A stretch of DNA of 39,155 bases. Source: Kitasatospora humi (lineage in GTDB: Bacteria > Actinomycetota > Actinomycetes > Streptomycetales > Streptomycetaceae). Positions 25,915 through 34,699 of this stretch are shown here, piece by piece. The position numbers and the translations under genes are program-made. The DNA is taken from assembly GCF_020907985.1 (NCBI RefSeq), contig NZ_JAJJPA010000061.1:1-39155 (forward strand), in the 5' to 3' direction. Below the pieces are notes generated by a model. It had not been told where the DNA came from and did not search any database. It saw nothing but the letters and a program-made list of their open reading frames with translations. Every line of letters starts with the position of its first letter. Position 1 is the stretch's first letter.

Positions 25915-27219
25915 ATGACCAGCACGCGGCGCGACGGCACCGGAAACGGTCGCACCCGGCGCTGGTTGAAGCGCGCCTCGCTCGCCCTGGCCGTGCTGGT
26001 GCTGGTCACCGGCTCGGCCGGCTACCTCTACCTGCGGCACCTGGACCACAACATCCGGCACGCGCCGCTGCGGGCCGCCGTCGCCCTGCCGCCGCCCCCG
26101 CCGGGCCCGACCGACCGGGCCGGCCGCACCGCGATGAACATCCTGGTCATCGGCACCGACAGCCGGGCCGGCCTGGACGGCGCCTACGGCGACGTGGACA
26201 ATACCGGCCCCGGCAACAACGACGTCGACCTGCTGCTGCACATCGCGCCGGACCGGAACTCCGCGGTGGTGGTCAACCTGCCCCGGGACACCCTGGTCGA
26301 CCTGCCCGAGTGCAAGGACCCCAAGACCGGCGAGGACTTCCCCGCCGCCCGGCACCGGCCGCTCAACGAGGCCCTCGGGCGCGGCGGCCCGGGCTGCGTC
26401 ACCAGCACCGTGGAGTCGATCACCCAGCTGAAGATCGACCACTACGCCCTGGTCGACTTCCAGGGCGTCAAGGACCTGACCAACGCGGTCGGCGGGGTGC
26501 CGGTCGACCTCTGCACGCCGATCCACGACCGGGAGTCGCACCTCGACCTCCCGGCCGGGCCCCAACTGCTCAACGGTGACCAGGGGTTGGCGTTCGTGCG
26601 GACCCGGATGGCGGTGCAGGACGGCAGCTCGCTGGGCCGGTTCAGCATGCAGCGGGCCTTCCTGGCCGCGCTGCTGCGCAAGGTGACCAGCGCCGGCACC
26701 CTGCTGGACCCGACCACCGCCTTCCCGGTGGTCGAGACGGCGACCCGCTCGATCACCGTGGACGACGCGATCGCCGGCACCACCAAGCTGGTCGCGCTGG
26801 CCAACGCGCTCAGCGGCATCAAGCCGGGCGCGGTGCAGTTCGTCCAGCCGGAGATGCACTACACCCCGGACGATCCCGACCCGGAGCTGCGCGAGAAGGC
26901 GGCCTTCACCCAGCCGGCCGCGGACCAGCTGTTCCAGTTGGTCAAGCAGGAGCGGCCGCTGAGCCAGGCCCCCGCGCCGACCGACTCGCCCACCGCCGCA
27001 CCCACCGGTTCACCGACCGCGAGCGCCCCGGCGCCGGACACCGCCGCACCGACCGCGAGCACCGCGGCGCCGGATGCCGCCACGGCGTCGTCCGTACCGG
27101 CGGACTACTCCTCGCCGTCCCCGTCGGCACCCGCGCCCACCGGCCCCGGCGGCATCACGGTGCGCAACGGCGACGACCGCAGCTGCGTCCAGGGCTGGAC
27201 CGGCACGCTCGACCAGTGA
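25915..27219 (+). CDS. LytR-CpsA-Psr (LCP) family cell-wall glycopolymer ligase
   Basis: A 434-residue type II membrane protein. The basic N terminus is followed by one helix (LALAVLVLVTGSAGYLYL, ~23-40) and then the LCP domain (~75-290). Visible are MNILVIGTDSRAG, VDLLLHIAPDRNSAVVVNLPRDTLVDLP with the catalytic-site arginine/aspartate, HYALVDFQGVKDLTNAVGGVPVDL, and NGDQGLAFVRTRM. The tail (~345-434) is Ala/Pro/Thr/Ser repeats ending near a Cys (CVQGWTG). LCP enzymes transfer polyprenyl-linked polymers such as teichoic acid or arabinogalactan to peptidoglycan. Upstream lies a hairpin over its ribosome-binding site. Confidence 0.94.
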   Translation: MTSTRRDGTGNGRTRRWLKRASLALAVLVLVTGSAGYLYLRHLDHNIRHAPLRAAVALPPPPPGPTDRAGRTAMNILVIGTDSRAGLDGAYGDVDNTGPGNNDVDLLLHIAPDRNSAVVVNLPRDTLVDLPECKDPKTGEDFPAARHRPLNEALGRGGPGCVTSTVESITQLKIDHYALVDFQGVKDLTNAVGGVPVDLCTPIHDRESHLDLPAGPQLLNGDQGLAFVRTRMAVQDGSSLGRFSMQRAFLAALLRKVTSAGTLLDPTTAFPVVETATRSITVDDAIAGTTKLVALANALSGIKPGAVQFVQPEMHYTPDDPDPELREKAAFTQPAADQLFQLVKQERPLSQAPAPTDSPTAAPTGSPTASAPAPDTAAPTASTAAPDAATASSVPADYSSPSPSAPAPTGPGGITVRNGDDRSCVQGWTGTLDQ

Positions 27220-27238
27220 GCCGCCGGCCCGGGCCGGC

Positions 27239-28273
27239 TCAGTGCACCGACTCGCGCGCCCTGCCCGGGGCGGTGCTGGCGATCACCTTGGCGGCCAGCT
27301 TGCGCGGCGAAGTCAGGAAGCCGAAGCCCCAGCTGAAGTGCATGGTGGCCAGCGCGACCGGAAGTTGCAGACGGGCCCGCGGCGACAGGCCGCGCCCCTC
27401 CTTGAGCGAGCCGGCCAGGATCGCGGCCGCGTAGCCACCGGGCAGCACGAAGAACAGCGGGTGCACCGCCGCGCCGAGCACCAGGCCGAGCAGCACCGCG
27501 ATCAGCGCGGTCGGCGGCGCGAGGTAGCGCAGGTTGACCGAGCCGCGGTGGTAGCGCGTCACCACCCGGCGCCAACGCCCGTAGTCCTTGTACTGCTTGG
27601 CGAGCGCCCTGACGGTGGGGCGCGGCCGGTAGGTCACCCTCAGCTGCGGGGTGAACCAGATCAGGCCGCCGTCCTGGCGGATCCGGTAGTTCAGCTCCCA
27701 GTCCTGGGCGCGGATGAACTCCTCGTTGTAGCCGCCGAGCTTCTCCAGCACCTCGCGGCGGAACACCCCGAGGTAGACGGTCTCGGCCGGACCGGCCAGG
27801 CCGCCGGTGTGGAAGGCCGCGTTGCCGACGCCTATCTTGGCGGTCATCGCCGCGGCGACCGCCTTCTCCCACTCGGTCTCGCCCTCGGCCTGCATGATGC
27901 CGCCGACGTTGGCCGCGTCCATCTCGCCGAGCAGGCGCACCGCGGTGGCGATGTACCCGGGGGTGAGCAGGCCGTGGCCGTCCACCCGCACCACGATCGG
28001 GTTGCCGGAGGCCCGGATCGCCGCGTTCAGCGCGGCCGGGGTGCGCCCGCTGGGGTTCTGCACGGTCCGCACCCGCGGGTCCTCGGCCGCCAGCTCGGCG
28101 GCGATGGCGTCGGTGCGGTCGGTGGACGGACCCAGCGCGATCACCACCTCCATGGCCCCGGCGTACTCCTGCTCCAGGATCCGCCGGACGGCCGTGCGAA
28201 GGTGTCGTTCCTCGTTCAGCACCGGCATGATCACGGAGACCGCCGGCAGCTCCTCAGCAGCCATGGTGTTCAT
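27239..28273 (-). CDS. Membrane family 2 glycosyltransferase, ExoA-like
   Basis: A ~344-residue protein. GT-A motifs are clear: AVSVIMPVLNEERHLRTAV, VVIALGPSTDRTDAI, VRVDGHGLLTPGYI, and then RAQDWELNYRIRQDGGLIWF, where D-W-E replaces the common E-D-x-D acidic site. The C-terminal ~90 residues hold two or three helices (LIAVLLGLVLGAAVHPLFFVLPGG). It likely extends a polyprenyl-linked oligosaccharide or exopolysaccharide. ATG at 28273 or 28264 is the start; neither has a Shine-Dalgarno. It lies opposite the LCP gene it converges with. Confidence 0.9.
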   Translation of the reverse strand: MNTMAAEELPAVSVIMPVLNEERHLRTAVRRILEQEYAGAMEVVIALGPSTDRTDAIAAELAAEDPRVRTVQNPSGRTPAALNAAIRASGNPIVVRVDGHGLLTPGYIATAVRLLGEMDAANVGGIMQAEGETEWEKAVAAAMTAKIGVGNAAFHTGGLAGPAETVYLGVFRREVLEKLGGYNEEFIRAQDWELNYRIRQDGGLIWFTPQLRVTYRPRPTVRALAKQYKDYGRWRRVVTRYHRGSVNLRYLAPPTALIAVLLGLVLGAAVHPLFFVLPGGYAAAILAGSLKEGRGLSPRARLQLPVALATMHFSWGFGFLTSPRKLAAKVIASTAPGRARESVH

Positions 28274-28317
28274 CCCGGCCAACGGTACCGGACCTGCCTG
28301 AACCTCCGCTGAACGCG

Positions 28318-28357
28318 TCGGGCCGGACGCCCCTCCCGTGGGGGGCGTCCGGCCCGA
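28318..28357 (-). terminator. Strong terminator after the ABC permease gene
   Basis: A 16-base perfect stem: TCGGGCCGGACGCCCC (28318-28333) pairs with GGGGCGTCCGGCCCGA (28342-28357) around an eight-base loop. It begins ~16 bases past the permease stop (28374) on the minus strand, and insulates the glycosyltransferase gene. Confidence 0.8.
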
Positions 28358-28373
28358 GCGGCTTGACGACCGG

Positions 28374-30953
28374 TCAGTCGGTGGCGATCGCCGCCAGCAC
28401 GTTCATCCGACCGGCCCGGAAGGCCGGCAGCAGCGCGGCCAGCAGGCCGACCACGGCGGAGCCGATCAGCACCCAGACGATGGTGCTCACCGGCACCGAC
28501 AGCATGTTCAGGCCCTGGCCCTTGAGCACCTGCTGGGCGGTGATGCCCCAGGCCAGGCCGAGACCGGTGCCGAGCAGTGCGCCGAAGACCGCGATCACCA
28601 CGGACTCCAGCCGGATCATCCGGCGCAGCTGGCGGCGGGACAGGCCGATCGCCCGCAGCAGGCCGATCTCCCTGGTCCGCTCCACCACCGACAGCGCCAG
28701 GGTGTTCACCACGCCGAGCACCGCGACGATGATCGCCAGCGCCAGCAGGCCGTCGATCAGCGTCAGCAGGCTGTCCACCTGCTGCTGCACGATCTTCTTG
28801 TAGCCGGCCTGGTCCTGCACCGAGACCTGCGGGTAGGCGTCGAAGGAGTTCTGCAGCGCGGTGAGGGTCTTCGCCTTGTCCGCGCCGCTCGCGGCCCGGC
28901 CGAAGACCATCACGTCCAGCGGCTGCTGGTCCTGCGGCACCGCCTTGGCCACCGTGTCGATGGTGGCGTAGAGGTGGTTGTCGAAGATCGTGTTGCCGGT
29001 GCTGGTGATCAGGCCGACCGGCAGCTGCTGGGTGCGGCCGGAGCCGTAGTCGACGGTGACCTTGTCACCGACGCCCAGCTTGTGGTCCTTGGCGAACTTC
29101 TGGTCGACCGAGATCCCGCCGTTCACCAGGCCGTCCGTGCTGCCGGTCGAGACCGGCACGGCGAAGTCCTGGGTGAAGGTCGAGGAGACCGCCGAGACGG
29201 CCTGGTGCTTGACCACCGAGCCGTCGGGCAGGGTGAGGGTGGCCATCAGCTCCCGCAGCTCGGTGATGTGGCTGATGCCCGCGGTGCCCTTGGCCGCGTC
29301 GATCATCGGCGCGGTCAGCCCGCCGTGGTTGACCGTGACGATGTAGTCGGCGCCCACCTGCTTGTCGATCTGCTCGCTGGTGGAGGCCACCATCGAGTTG
29401 GTGACCACCGAGGCTCCGGTGACCAGCGCCAGGCCGATCATCAGCGCGGCCGCGGTGGCACCGGTGCGGCGCGGGTTGCGCAGCGCGTTGCGCTGCGCCA
29501 GCTTGCCGGACGGACCGAACAGCGCCGGCAGTGCCGCGCCCAGCACCCGGACCGCGACCCCGGCCAGCAGCGGGCCGAGCACCACGAAGCCGATCAGTGT
29601 CAGCACCACGCCGAGCCCGAGGTCGGAGCCGGCCTGGCCGAGGTCCTTGCTGGTGCCGCCGACCGCCAGCAGGGCGGCGCCGCCGAGCGTGACCAGCAGG
29701 CCGAGGATGATCCGCACCTTGTTGGTGCCCGCCTCGGCCGGGGTCCCGTGGTCGCGCAGCGCGGCCATCGGGGAGACCCTGCCGGCCCGGCGGGCCGGGA
29801 TCCAGGCGGCCAGCATCGTGATCACGATGCCCACCGCGTACGAGGCGATCGGCACCGAGGAGGTGATCTCCAGCGAGCTGCTGAGCGTCATCCCGGCGCC
29901 CTTCATCAGCTGGATCAGCAGCAGCGCCAGGCCGAGCCCGGCCAGCAGGCCGATGGTCGAGCCGAGCACCCCGAGCAGCAGCGCCTCCGTGAGCACCGAG
30001 CGGTTCACCTGGCGCCGGCTGCTGCCGAGCGCCCGCAGCAAGCCGAGTTCCCGGGTGCGCTGGGCGACCAGCATGGAGAAGGTGTTGATGATCAGGAAGC
30101 CGCCGACCAGCAGCGAGATGCCGGCGAAGCCGAGCATCACGTACTTCATGAAGTTGAGGAACGAGCCGACGCCCTTGGCGTTGTCGGCCTGCTGCTCGGC
30201 ACTGGTCTTCACCTGGTAGGCGTTGCCCAGGGCCGCGCTGACCTCGGCCTTCAGCTGGTCGTTGGTCTTGCTGCCGTCGCTGTAGGCGTCCACGCCGGTC
30301 AGCAGCTTGGTGCTGCCGAGCAGGTCCTGCTGGGCGGTGGGCAGGTCGGTGAAGGCCAGCGCGGCGCCCGGGTTGGTGCCGGTGAAGGTGGCGATCCCGG
30401 AGATGGTGTAGTCGAAGGTGCCGCGCTCGCCGATCACCCGGATCGGGTCGCCGAGGTGGAGCTTGGCCTTCGCGGCGGTGTCGGCGTCGATCATCATCTG
30501 GCCGGGGCCGACCGGCGCGGCACCGGAAGTGATCTTCATCGGGGTGCGCGGGCCGGGCGTCCAGGCGCCGACGATGGTCGGCGCGCCGGTGGTCGGGCCG
30601 ACCGCCTTGTTGGTCTTCGGGTTGACCAGGGTGGCGGTGGTGGCGCTGACGTGGGGCACCGTCTCCTTGACGCCCGGCTGCGCCGCCACCTGCTGCTCCA
30701 CCGAGGCCGGGATGGTGGGCGTCCGGCCGGACGTGTCCTGGCCCTGGCCCGAGTCGTCACCGCTGGGCGGCGCCGGGGCCACGGCGACGTCCGAGGCGGT
30801 CGCGGCGAAGAGCTTGTCGAAGGTGCTGGTGGCGGTGTTGGAGAAGACCAGGGTGCCGGAGACGAAGGCCACCGAGAGCACCACCGCGATCAGCGACAGC
30901 GCCATCCGCCCCTTGTGGGACAGGAAGTTGCGCAGTGAGGTCTTGAGTATCAC
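28374..30953 (-). CDS. ABC transporter permease, double FtsX/MacB-like domain
   Basis: An 859-residue permease. It has a first helix (MALSLIAVVLSVAFVSGTLVF, ~16-36), a large extracellular region (~45-270), then three helices (YVMLGFAGISLLVGGFLIINTFSML; LLLGVLGSTIGLLAGLGLALLL; YAVGIVITMLAAW), then a second FtsX unit with further helices (LNAL RNPRRTGATAAALMIGLALV to the end). ELGLLRALGSSRRQV and EIGLLRAIGLSRRQLRRMIRLESVV are the classic FtsX signatures. It starts GTG at 30953, 15 bases after the ATPase stop. It works with that ATPase. Such pairs export or move envelope lipids, peptides or antibiotics; the substrate is unknown. Confidence 0.93.
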   Translation of the reverse strand: MILKTSLRNFLSHKGRMALSLIAVVLSVAFVSGTLVFSNTATSTFDKLFAATASDVAVAPAPPSGDDSGQGQDTSGRTPTIPASVEQQVAAQPGVKETVPHVSATTATLVNPKTNKAVGPTTGAPTIVGAWTPGPRTPMKITSGAAPVGPGQMMIDADTAAKAKLHLGDPIRVIGERGTFDYTISGIATFTGTNPGAALAFTDLPTAQQDLLGSTKLLTGVDAYSDGSKTNDQLKAEVSAALGNAYQVKTSAEQQADNAKGVGSFLNFMKYVMLGFAGISLLVGGFLIINTFSMLVAQRTRELGLLRALGSSRRQVNRSVLTEALLLGVLGSTIGLLAGLGLALLLIQLMKGAGMTLSSSLEITSSVPIASYAVGIVITMLAAWIPARRAGRVSPMAALRDHGTPAEAGTNKVRIILGLLVTLGGAALLAVGGTSKDLGQAGSDLGLGVVLTLIGFVVLGPLLAGVAVRVLGAALPALFGPSGKLAQRNALRNPRRTGATAAALMIGLALVTGASVVTNSMVASTSEQIDKQVGADYIVTVNHGGLTAPMIDAAKGTAGISHITELRELMATLTLPDGSVVKHQAVSAVSSTFTQDFAVPVSTGSTDGLVNGGISVDQKFAKDHKLGVGDKVTVDYGSGRTQQLPVGLITSTGNTIFDNHLYATIDTVAKAVPQDQQPLDVMVFGRAASGADKAKTLTALQNSFDAYPQVSVQDQAGYKKIVQQQVDSLLTLIDGLLALAIIVAVLGVVNTLALSVVERTREIGLLRAIGLSRRQLRRMIRLESVVIAVFGALLGTGLGLAWGITAQQVLKGQGLNMLSVPVSTIVWVLIGSAVVGLLAALLPAFRAGRMNVLAAIATD

Positions 30954-30968
30954 GGTCTCGACCCCGGC

Positions 30969-31757
30969 TCAGCTGGTGCGCTTGCCGTCGAAACGGCGCA
31001 TGCGCTCGAGGACGGAGTCGGCGGTCGGCGCGTGCATCTCGTCCACGATCACGCCGTCGGCCAGGAACAGCACCCGGTCCGCGTAGCCGGCCGCGACCGG
31101 GTCGTGGGTGACCATCACGATGGTCTGGGAGAGCTCGTCGACCGAGCGGCGCAGGAAGGTCAGCACCTCGGCGCCGGAGCGGGAGTCCAGGTTCCCGGTC
31201 GGCTCGTCACCGAAGATGATCTCCGGGCGGGCGGCCAGCGCCCGGGCCACCGCGACACGCTGCTGCTGCCCGCCGGACAGCTGGGTCGGCCGGTGCTTGA
31301 GCCGGTCGGCCAGGCCGACGGTGGCCACCACCTGGTCCAGCCAGCCCTGGTCGGGCTTGCGGCCGGCGATGTCCATCGGCAGCGTGATGTTCTCGATCGC
31401 GTTCAGCGTCGGCAGCAGGTTGAACGCCTGGAAGATGAACCCGATCTTGTCCCGGCGCAGCTTGGTCAGCTGCTTGTCCTTCAGGCCGGTGATCTCGGTG
31501 TCGCCGATCCAGATCTGCCCGTCGGTCACCGTGTCCAGGCCCGCCAGGCAGTGCATCAGGGTCGACTTGCCGGACCCGGACGGGCCCATGATCGCGGTGA
31601 ACCGGCCGCGCTGGATGTCCACATCGACCGCGTTGAGCGCCGTGACCCGGGTCTCCCCCGCGCCGTACGCCTTGGTGACCTGCCGCGCCGCCGCGGCGTT
31701 GGCGGACGGGCCGCCTGGGTTGTCGGATGTCTGTACGGCTGCGGATGCCGTCGTCAC
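30969..31757 (-). CDS. ABC transporter ATP-binding protein (MacB/LolD-like)
   Basis: A 262-residue ATPase. The Walker A motif is GPSGSGKST, the Q-loop is IFQAFNLLPTLNAIEN, the signature is LSGGQQQRVAVARALA and Walker B is IIFGDEPTGNLDSRSG, followed by the H-loop VMVTHDP. This matches the MacB/LolD subfamily that partners FtsX-type permeases. The start is GTG at 31757 with GAGGAG six bases upstream. It is the first gene of the two-gene transporter operon. It diverges from the second LCP gene over 357 bases. Confidence 0.95.
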   Translation of the reverse strand: MTTASAAVQTSDNPGGPSANAAAARQVTKAYGAGETRVTALNAVDVDIQRGRFTAIMGPSGSGKSTLMHCLAGLDTVTDGQIWIGDTEITGLKDKQLTKLRRDKIGFIFQAFNLLPTLNAIENITLPMDIAGRKPDQGWLDQVVATVGLADRLKHRPTQLSGGQQQRVAVARALAARPEIIFGDEPTGNLDSRSGAEVLTFLRRSVDELSQTIVMVTHDPVAAGYADRVLFLADGVIVDEMHAPTADSVLERMRRFDGKRTS

Positions 31758-32114
31758 GGTGTACTCCTCGGTCGTTGTTCCCCCGGGCCCGGCCCTCAGG
31801 ACAGCGAGGGTCGAGCAGATGTACCAAAGCTATGCGGTCCGGATGAACAACTCCTCATCCGCCGGTAGGAACGTGCCGCGACCCCTGGGTCCGGGACGGG
31901 GTGCGGGTACCCCTAGGGGGCGCCTCCGCCCTGGGTACCACGGGCGCTCGGCCGGCCGCAGCGAGCGGTTGCGTGCGAGGATCCGGTGCGGCGGCGGACA
32001 GCTTCGGTCGTCAAGCGGCAGGACCGTCCCGCCGCTGCGACAACTCTGCTACAAGACCGCGGGCGAGCGCCGGACGGGGGTGCTTTCGCGGACGGCTCGG
32101 GCATGCTCGAAGCC
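31758..32114. promoter_or_regulatory. Divergent region between the ABC transporter and the second LCP gene
   Basis: No gene fits here. The clearest structure is CGGATGA-8-TCATCCG at 31840-31861, close to the likely ABC promoter. This is a candidate operator for a response regulator or repressor. GGGTACCC and TGGGTACC at about 31908-31940 form a looser inverted repeat. Both genes would be controlled from this stretch. No known regulator gene is adjacent. Confidence 0.4.
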
Positions 32115-33317
32115 ATGGACAACTGGCAGCAGGGCGGACCGGGCAGCGGCCGCCGACCTGGACCGGAAGGTGCGACCGGCGGCGCCGAGCCGCCACTGCC
32201 GCCTTCGCTCAACCCGCGCGGCCGGGGCGCCGTGCCCCAGCCGCAGCGCTCGATACCCGGCTCCCGCCCGCCCGGCGGACCGGTCGGGGCGCCCGGGGGC
32301 CGAGCGCCCGGGCAGCCCGCGCGCCGGCGCCGCTCCCGCAAGCGGATCGCCGCCTACGTCGCGCTCGGCCTGGTCGGCGCCCTGCTCGCCACCGCGGGCG
32401 GCACCTACGCCTGGGCCGACTCCAAGCTGAACCAGCAGAACGTGCTCGCCGACTACCCCGGCCGCCCCGCCCCCGGCAAGGGCACCAACTGGCTGATCGT
32501 CGGTTCCGACAGCCGGGACGGCCTCAGCGACACCCAGAAGCAGCAGCTGCACACCGGCTCCGACGACGGCAAGCGCAGCGACTCGATGATGGTCCTGCAC
32601 ATCGGCGACCACGGGAACACCCTGATGAGCATCCCGCGCGACTCCTGGGTGCCGATCCCGCAGCACCTGGACACCGCGGGCACCGGCCGGACCATCCCGG
32701 CCACCACCAGCAAGATCAACTCGGCCTTCAACAACGGCGGCGGCCAGCTGCTGGCCGAGACGGTGGAGAAGAACACCGGCATCCACATCGACCACTACGC
32801 CGAGGTCGGCTTCGCGGGCTTCGTCGGCATCGTGGACGCCGTGGGCGGCGTGCACATGTGCATCGACAAGGACATCCAGGACCAGGACTCCGGGCTCAAC
32901 CTCAAGGCCGGCTGCCAGACCCTCGACGGACAGCAGTCGCTCGCCTTCGTCCGCCAGCGCCACCAGATGGCCGACCAGGACCTGGGCCGGATGCGCAACC
33001 AGCAGAAGTTCCTCGCCGCGCTGGCCCACCAGGCGGCCACCCCGAGCACCCTGCTGGATCCGTTCACGCTCTACCCGTTGATCGGCTCCGGTCTGGACAC
33101 CCTGATCGTGGACAAGGACACCGGTCTGACCGACCTGGCTTCGCTCTTCGAGGCGATGCGCTCGGTGAGCGGCGGCGACGGCAAGAGCATCACCATCCCG
33201 ATCTCCAACCCGAACTACCGCACGCCGGACGGGCAGTCGGCGGTCAAGTGGGATCCGGTGAAGTCCAAGCAGGTCTTCGACGCGATCGAGAACGACAACC
33301 CGCTGCCGGCCTCCTGA
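32115..33317 (+). CDS. LytR-CpsA-Psr (LCP) family protein
   Basis: A 400-residue type II membrane protein. It has a Gly/Pro-rich cytoplasmic start (~1-85) ending ARRRRSRKR, a helix (IAAYVALGLVGALLATAGGT) and an LCP domain (~120-375). Landmarks are NWLIVGSDSRDGLS, RSDSMMVLHIGDHGNTLMSIPRDSW, IDHYAEVGFAGFVGIVDAVGGVHM, and GQQSLAFVRQRHQM. It is one of two LCP paralogues here, the other being at 25915-27219, and the two are in different contexts. ATG at 32115 (MDNWQQ) was chosen; ATG at 32103 is in frame too. It lacks a long repeat tail. It likely attaches glycopolymers to peptidoglycan. Confidence 0.93.
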   Translation: MDNWQQGGPGSGRRPGPEGATGGAEPPLPPSLNPRGRGAVPQPQRSIPGSRPPGGPVGAPGGRAPGQPARRRRSRKRIAAYVALGLVGALLATAGGTYAWADSKLNQQNVLADYPGRPAPGKGTNWLIVGSDSRDGLSDTQKQQLHTGSDDGKRSDSMMVLHIGDHGNTLMSIPRDSWVPIPQHLDTAGTGRTIPATTSKINSAFNNGGGQLLAETVEKNTGIHIDHYAEVGFAGFVGIVDAVGGVHMCIDKDIQDQDSGLNLKAGCQTLDGQQSLAFVRQRHQMADQDLGRMRNQQKFLAALAHQAATPSTLLDPFTLYPLIGSGLDTLIVDKDTGLTDLASLFEAMRSVSGGDGKSITIPISNPNYRTPDGQSAVKWDPVKSKQVFDAIENDNPLPAS

Positions 33318-33413
33318 CCGGCCCGTCAACCCAGGGGCCGCGCTCCGCACCGTCCCGGTGATCCTGTCCGCGAGTCGGGATGGCCATGAGCCGCCGGTGG
33401 CCACAATGTGCCC

Positions 33414-33890
33414 ATGTCACTGGTGACTTCGCTGATCTACCGCCGCCGCCATCCGGTGTTCGGCCGCCTGCTGCGGGAGTTGCTCGCGCTCTACGGCATG
33501 GAGGTCCCGCCGGCCGCCGAGATCGGGCCCGGTCTGCGGGTGTACCACCGCGGCTTCGGCACGGTGCTGCACCCGTACACCACGCTCGGCGCCGGCGTCA
33601 CGCTCTACAACGGCGTCACCATCGGGCGGGCCGACCCCTGGGTGCCGCAGCAGGACAGCGCGATGGAGCGGGTGGTGCTGGAGGACGGCGTGGTGGTCTG
33701 TGCCGGCGCGAAGATCATCTGCAAGCGGGGCGTGCTCACCGTCGGCGCCGGCACCGTGGTCGGCGCCAACGCGGTGCTGACCTGCTCCACCGGCCCGGAC
33801 GAGATCTGGGCCGGGGTGCCGGCCCGCCTGGTGGGCCGCCGCTCGGACGGCGCGGAGGCGACCGGTCGGCGGGCCCGCGAGGCCGTCTGA
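33414..33890 (+). CDS. Serine acetyltransferase-like hexapeptide acyltransferase
   Basis: A 158-residue left-handed beta-helix protein. Hexapeptide repeats run from ~35 to 130: EIGPGLRVYH, GTVLHPYTTLGAGVTLYNGVTIG, VVLEDGVVVCAGAKIICKR and LTVGAGTVVGANAVLTC. It has the IWAGVPARLVG ending typical of acyltransferases. It lacks the long helical N terminus of CysE. So it is either a truncated-type serine O-acetyltransferase or a sugar O-acetyltransferase acting on an envelope polymer; location beside LCP genes favours the second, but only weakly. ATG at 33414 was chosen; GTG at 33408 is possible. Confidence 0.82.
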   Translation: MSLVTSLIYRRRHPVFGRLLRELLALYGMEVPPAAEIGPGLRVYHRGFGTVLHPYTTLGAGVTLYNGVTIGRADPWVPQQDSAMERVVLEDGVVVCAGAKIICKRGVLTVGAGTVVGANAVLTCSTGPDEIWAGVPARLVGRRSDGAEATGRRAREAV

Positions 33891-33925
33891 CCTCGGATCG
33901 ATCCTTCGACGGGCGGCCGTCCGTA

Positions 33926-33956
33926 CTAACACACCGAACCGTTCAGTTCATATACT
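33926..33956 (+). promoter_or_regulatory. Promoter and candidate operator of the TetR gene
   Basis: TATACT (33951-33956) is a good -10. CTAACA (33926-33931) could be a weak -35 at a 19-base spacing. Between them GAAC-C-GTTC (33936-33944) is a perfect inverted repeat, followed by A-GTTC, giving GAACCGTTCAGTTC. This resembles TetR/AcrR-type operators, so autorepression is likely. Confidence 0.55.
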
Positions 33957-33987
33957 GTGACGCCCCATCACCAGCCGAAGGATCCCC

Positions 33988-34662
33988 ATGGCCGCCTCCA
34001 ACAGCGCCGGGCCGACCGACGAGTACGGAATCCCGATCATCCCGGAGCCGGTGGACGCCGCCCAGCGCAAGCGGCGGGCGATCATCAACGCCGCCCTGGG
34101 CGAGTTCCTGCGCGAGGGGTACTCGGCGGCCTCGATGGATGCCATCACCGCGCGCTCGGGCGTGTCCAAGGCCACCATCTACAAGCACTTCGGCAGCAAG
34201 GAGCGGCTCTTCCTGGCGGTGGTCGGCGGCATCCTGCCCACCACCTACGCGGACCTCAAGCCGTTCAACTCCACCATCGCCGAGGCCGAGGACCTGCGCG
34301 CCGCGCTGGTCGCACTGATGCTGGACTGGGCGCGGATCCTGCTCCGGCCGGACATCATGTCGCTGCGCCGGCTGGTGATCGGCGAGATCGACCGCTTCCC
34401 CCAGCTGGGCCAGCTCTGGTACCGGATCAACTACGACATGAACAACGGCCCGCTGGTCGAGGCGTTCACCGAGCTGGACCGCCGCGGCGTCCTGCGGGCG
34501 CCGGATCCCAAGCTGGCCGTGCAGCAGCTGGTCGCCGCCACCGTGGGGGTCCCGCAGCTCGTGCACACCTTCGCACCCGAGGCCCACGTCGACGACGCGG
34601 AGCTGGCCAGGGTGATCACCTCGGGCGTGGACCTGTTCCTGGCGGGCTACCGCACGGCCTGA
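33988..34662 (+). CDS. TetR/AcrR-family transcriptional regulator
   Basis: A 224-residue regulator. The N-terminal DNA-binding domain (~28-75) shows RRAIINAALGEFLREGYSAA, SMDAITARSGVSKATIYKHFGSKERLFLAVV, the family's HTH. The rest is the helical ligand domain with a TetR C-terminal dimer interface (ARVITSGVDLFLAGY). It has an operator-like promoter. The ligand and targets are not shown by the sequence. The neighbouring acyltransferase gene is 97 bases upstream on the same strand; it may or may not be a target. Confidence 0.93.
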   Translation: MAASNSAGPTDEYGIPIIPEPVDAAQRKRRAIINAALGEFLREGYSAASMDAITARSGVSKATIYKHFGSKERLFLAVVGGILPTTYADLKPFNSTIAEAEDLRAALVALMLDWARILLRPDIMSLRRLVIGEIDRFPQLGQLWYRINYDMNNGPLVEAFTELDRRGVLRAPDPKLAVQQLVAATVGVPQLVHTFAPEAHVDDAELARVITSGVDLFLAGYRTA

Positions 34663-34699
34663 CGGGACCCCACCCGGTCACGCCCCGCCGGTCCGGCCA

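Noticed and set aside
28338..30938. 866-residue plus-strand open frame opposite the ABC permease
   Set aside because: His/Gly/Arg/Gln-rich composition with no motif; a shadow of the FtsX-type gene.
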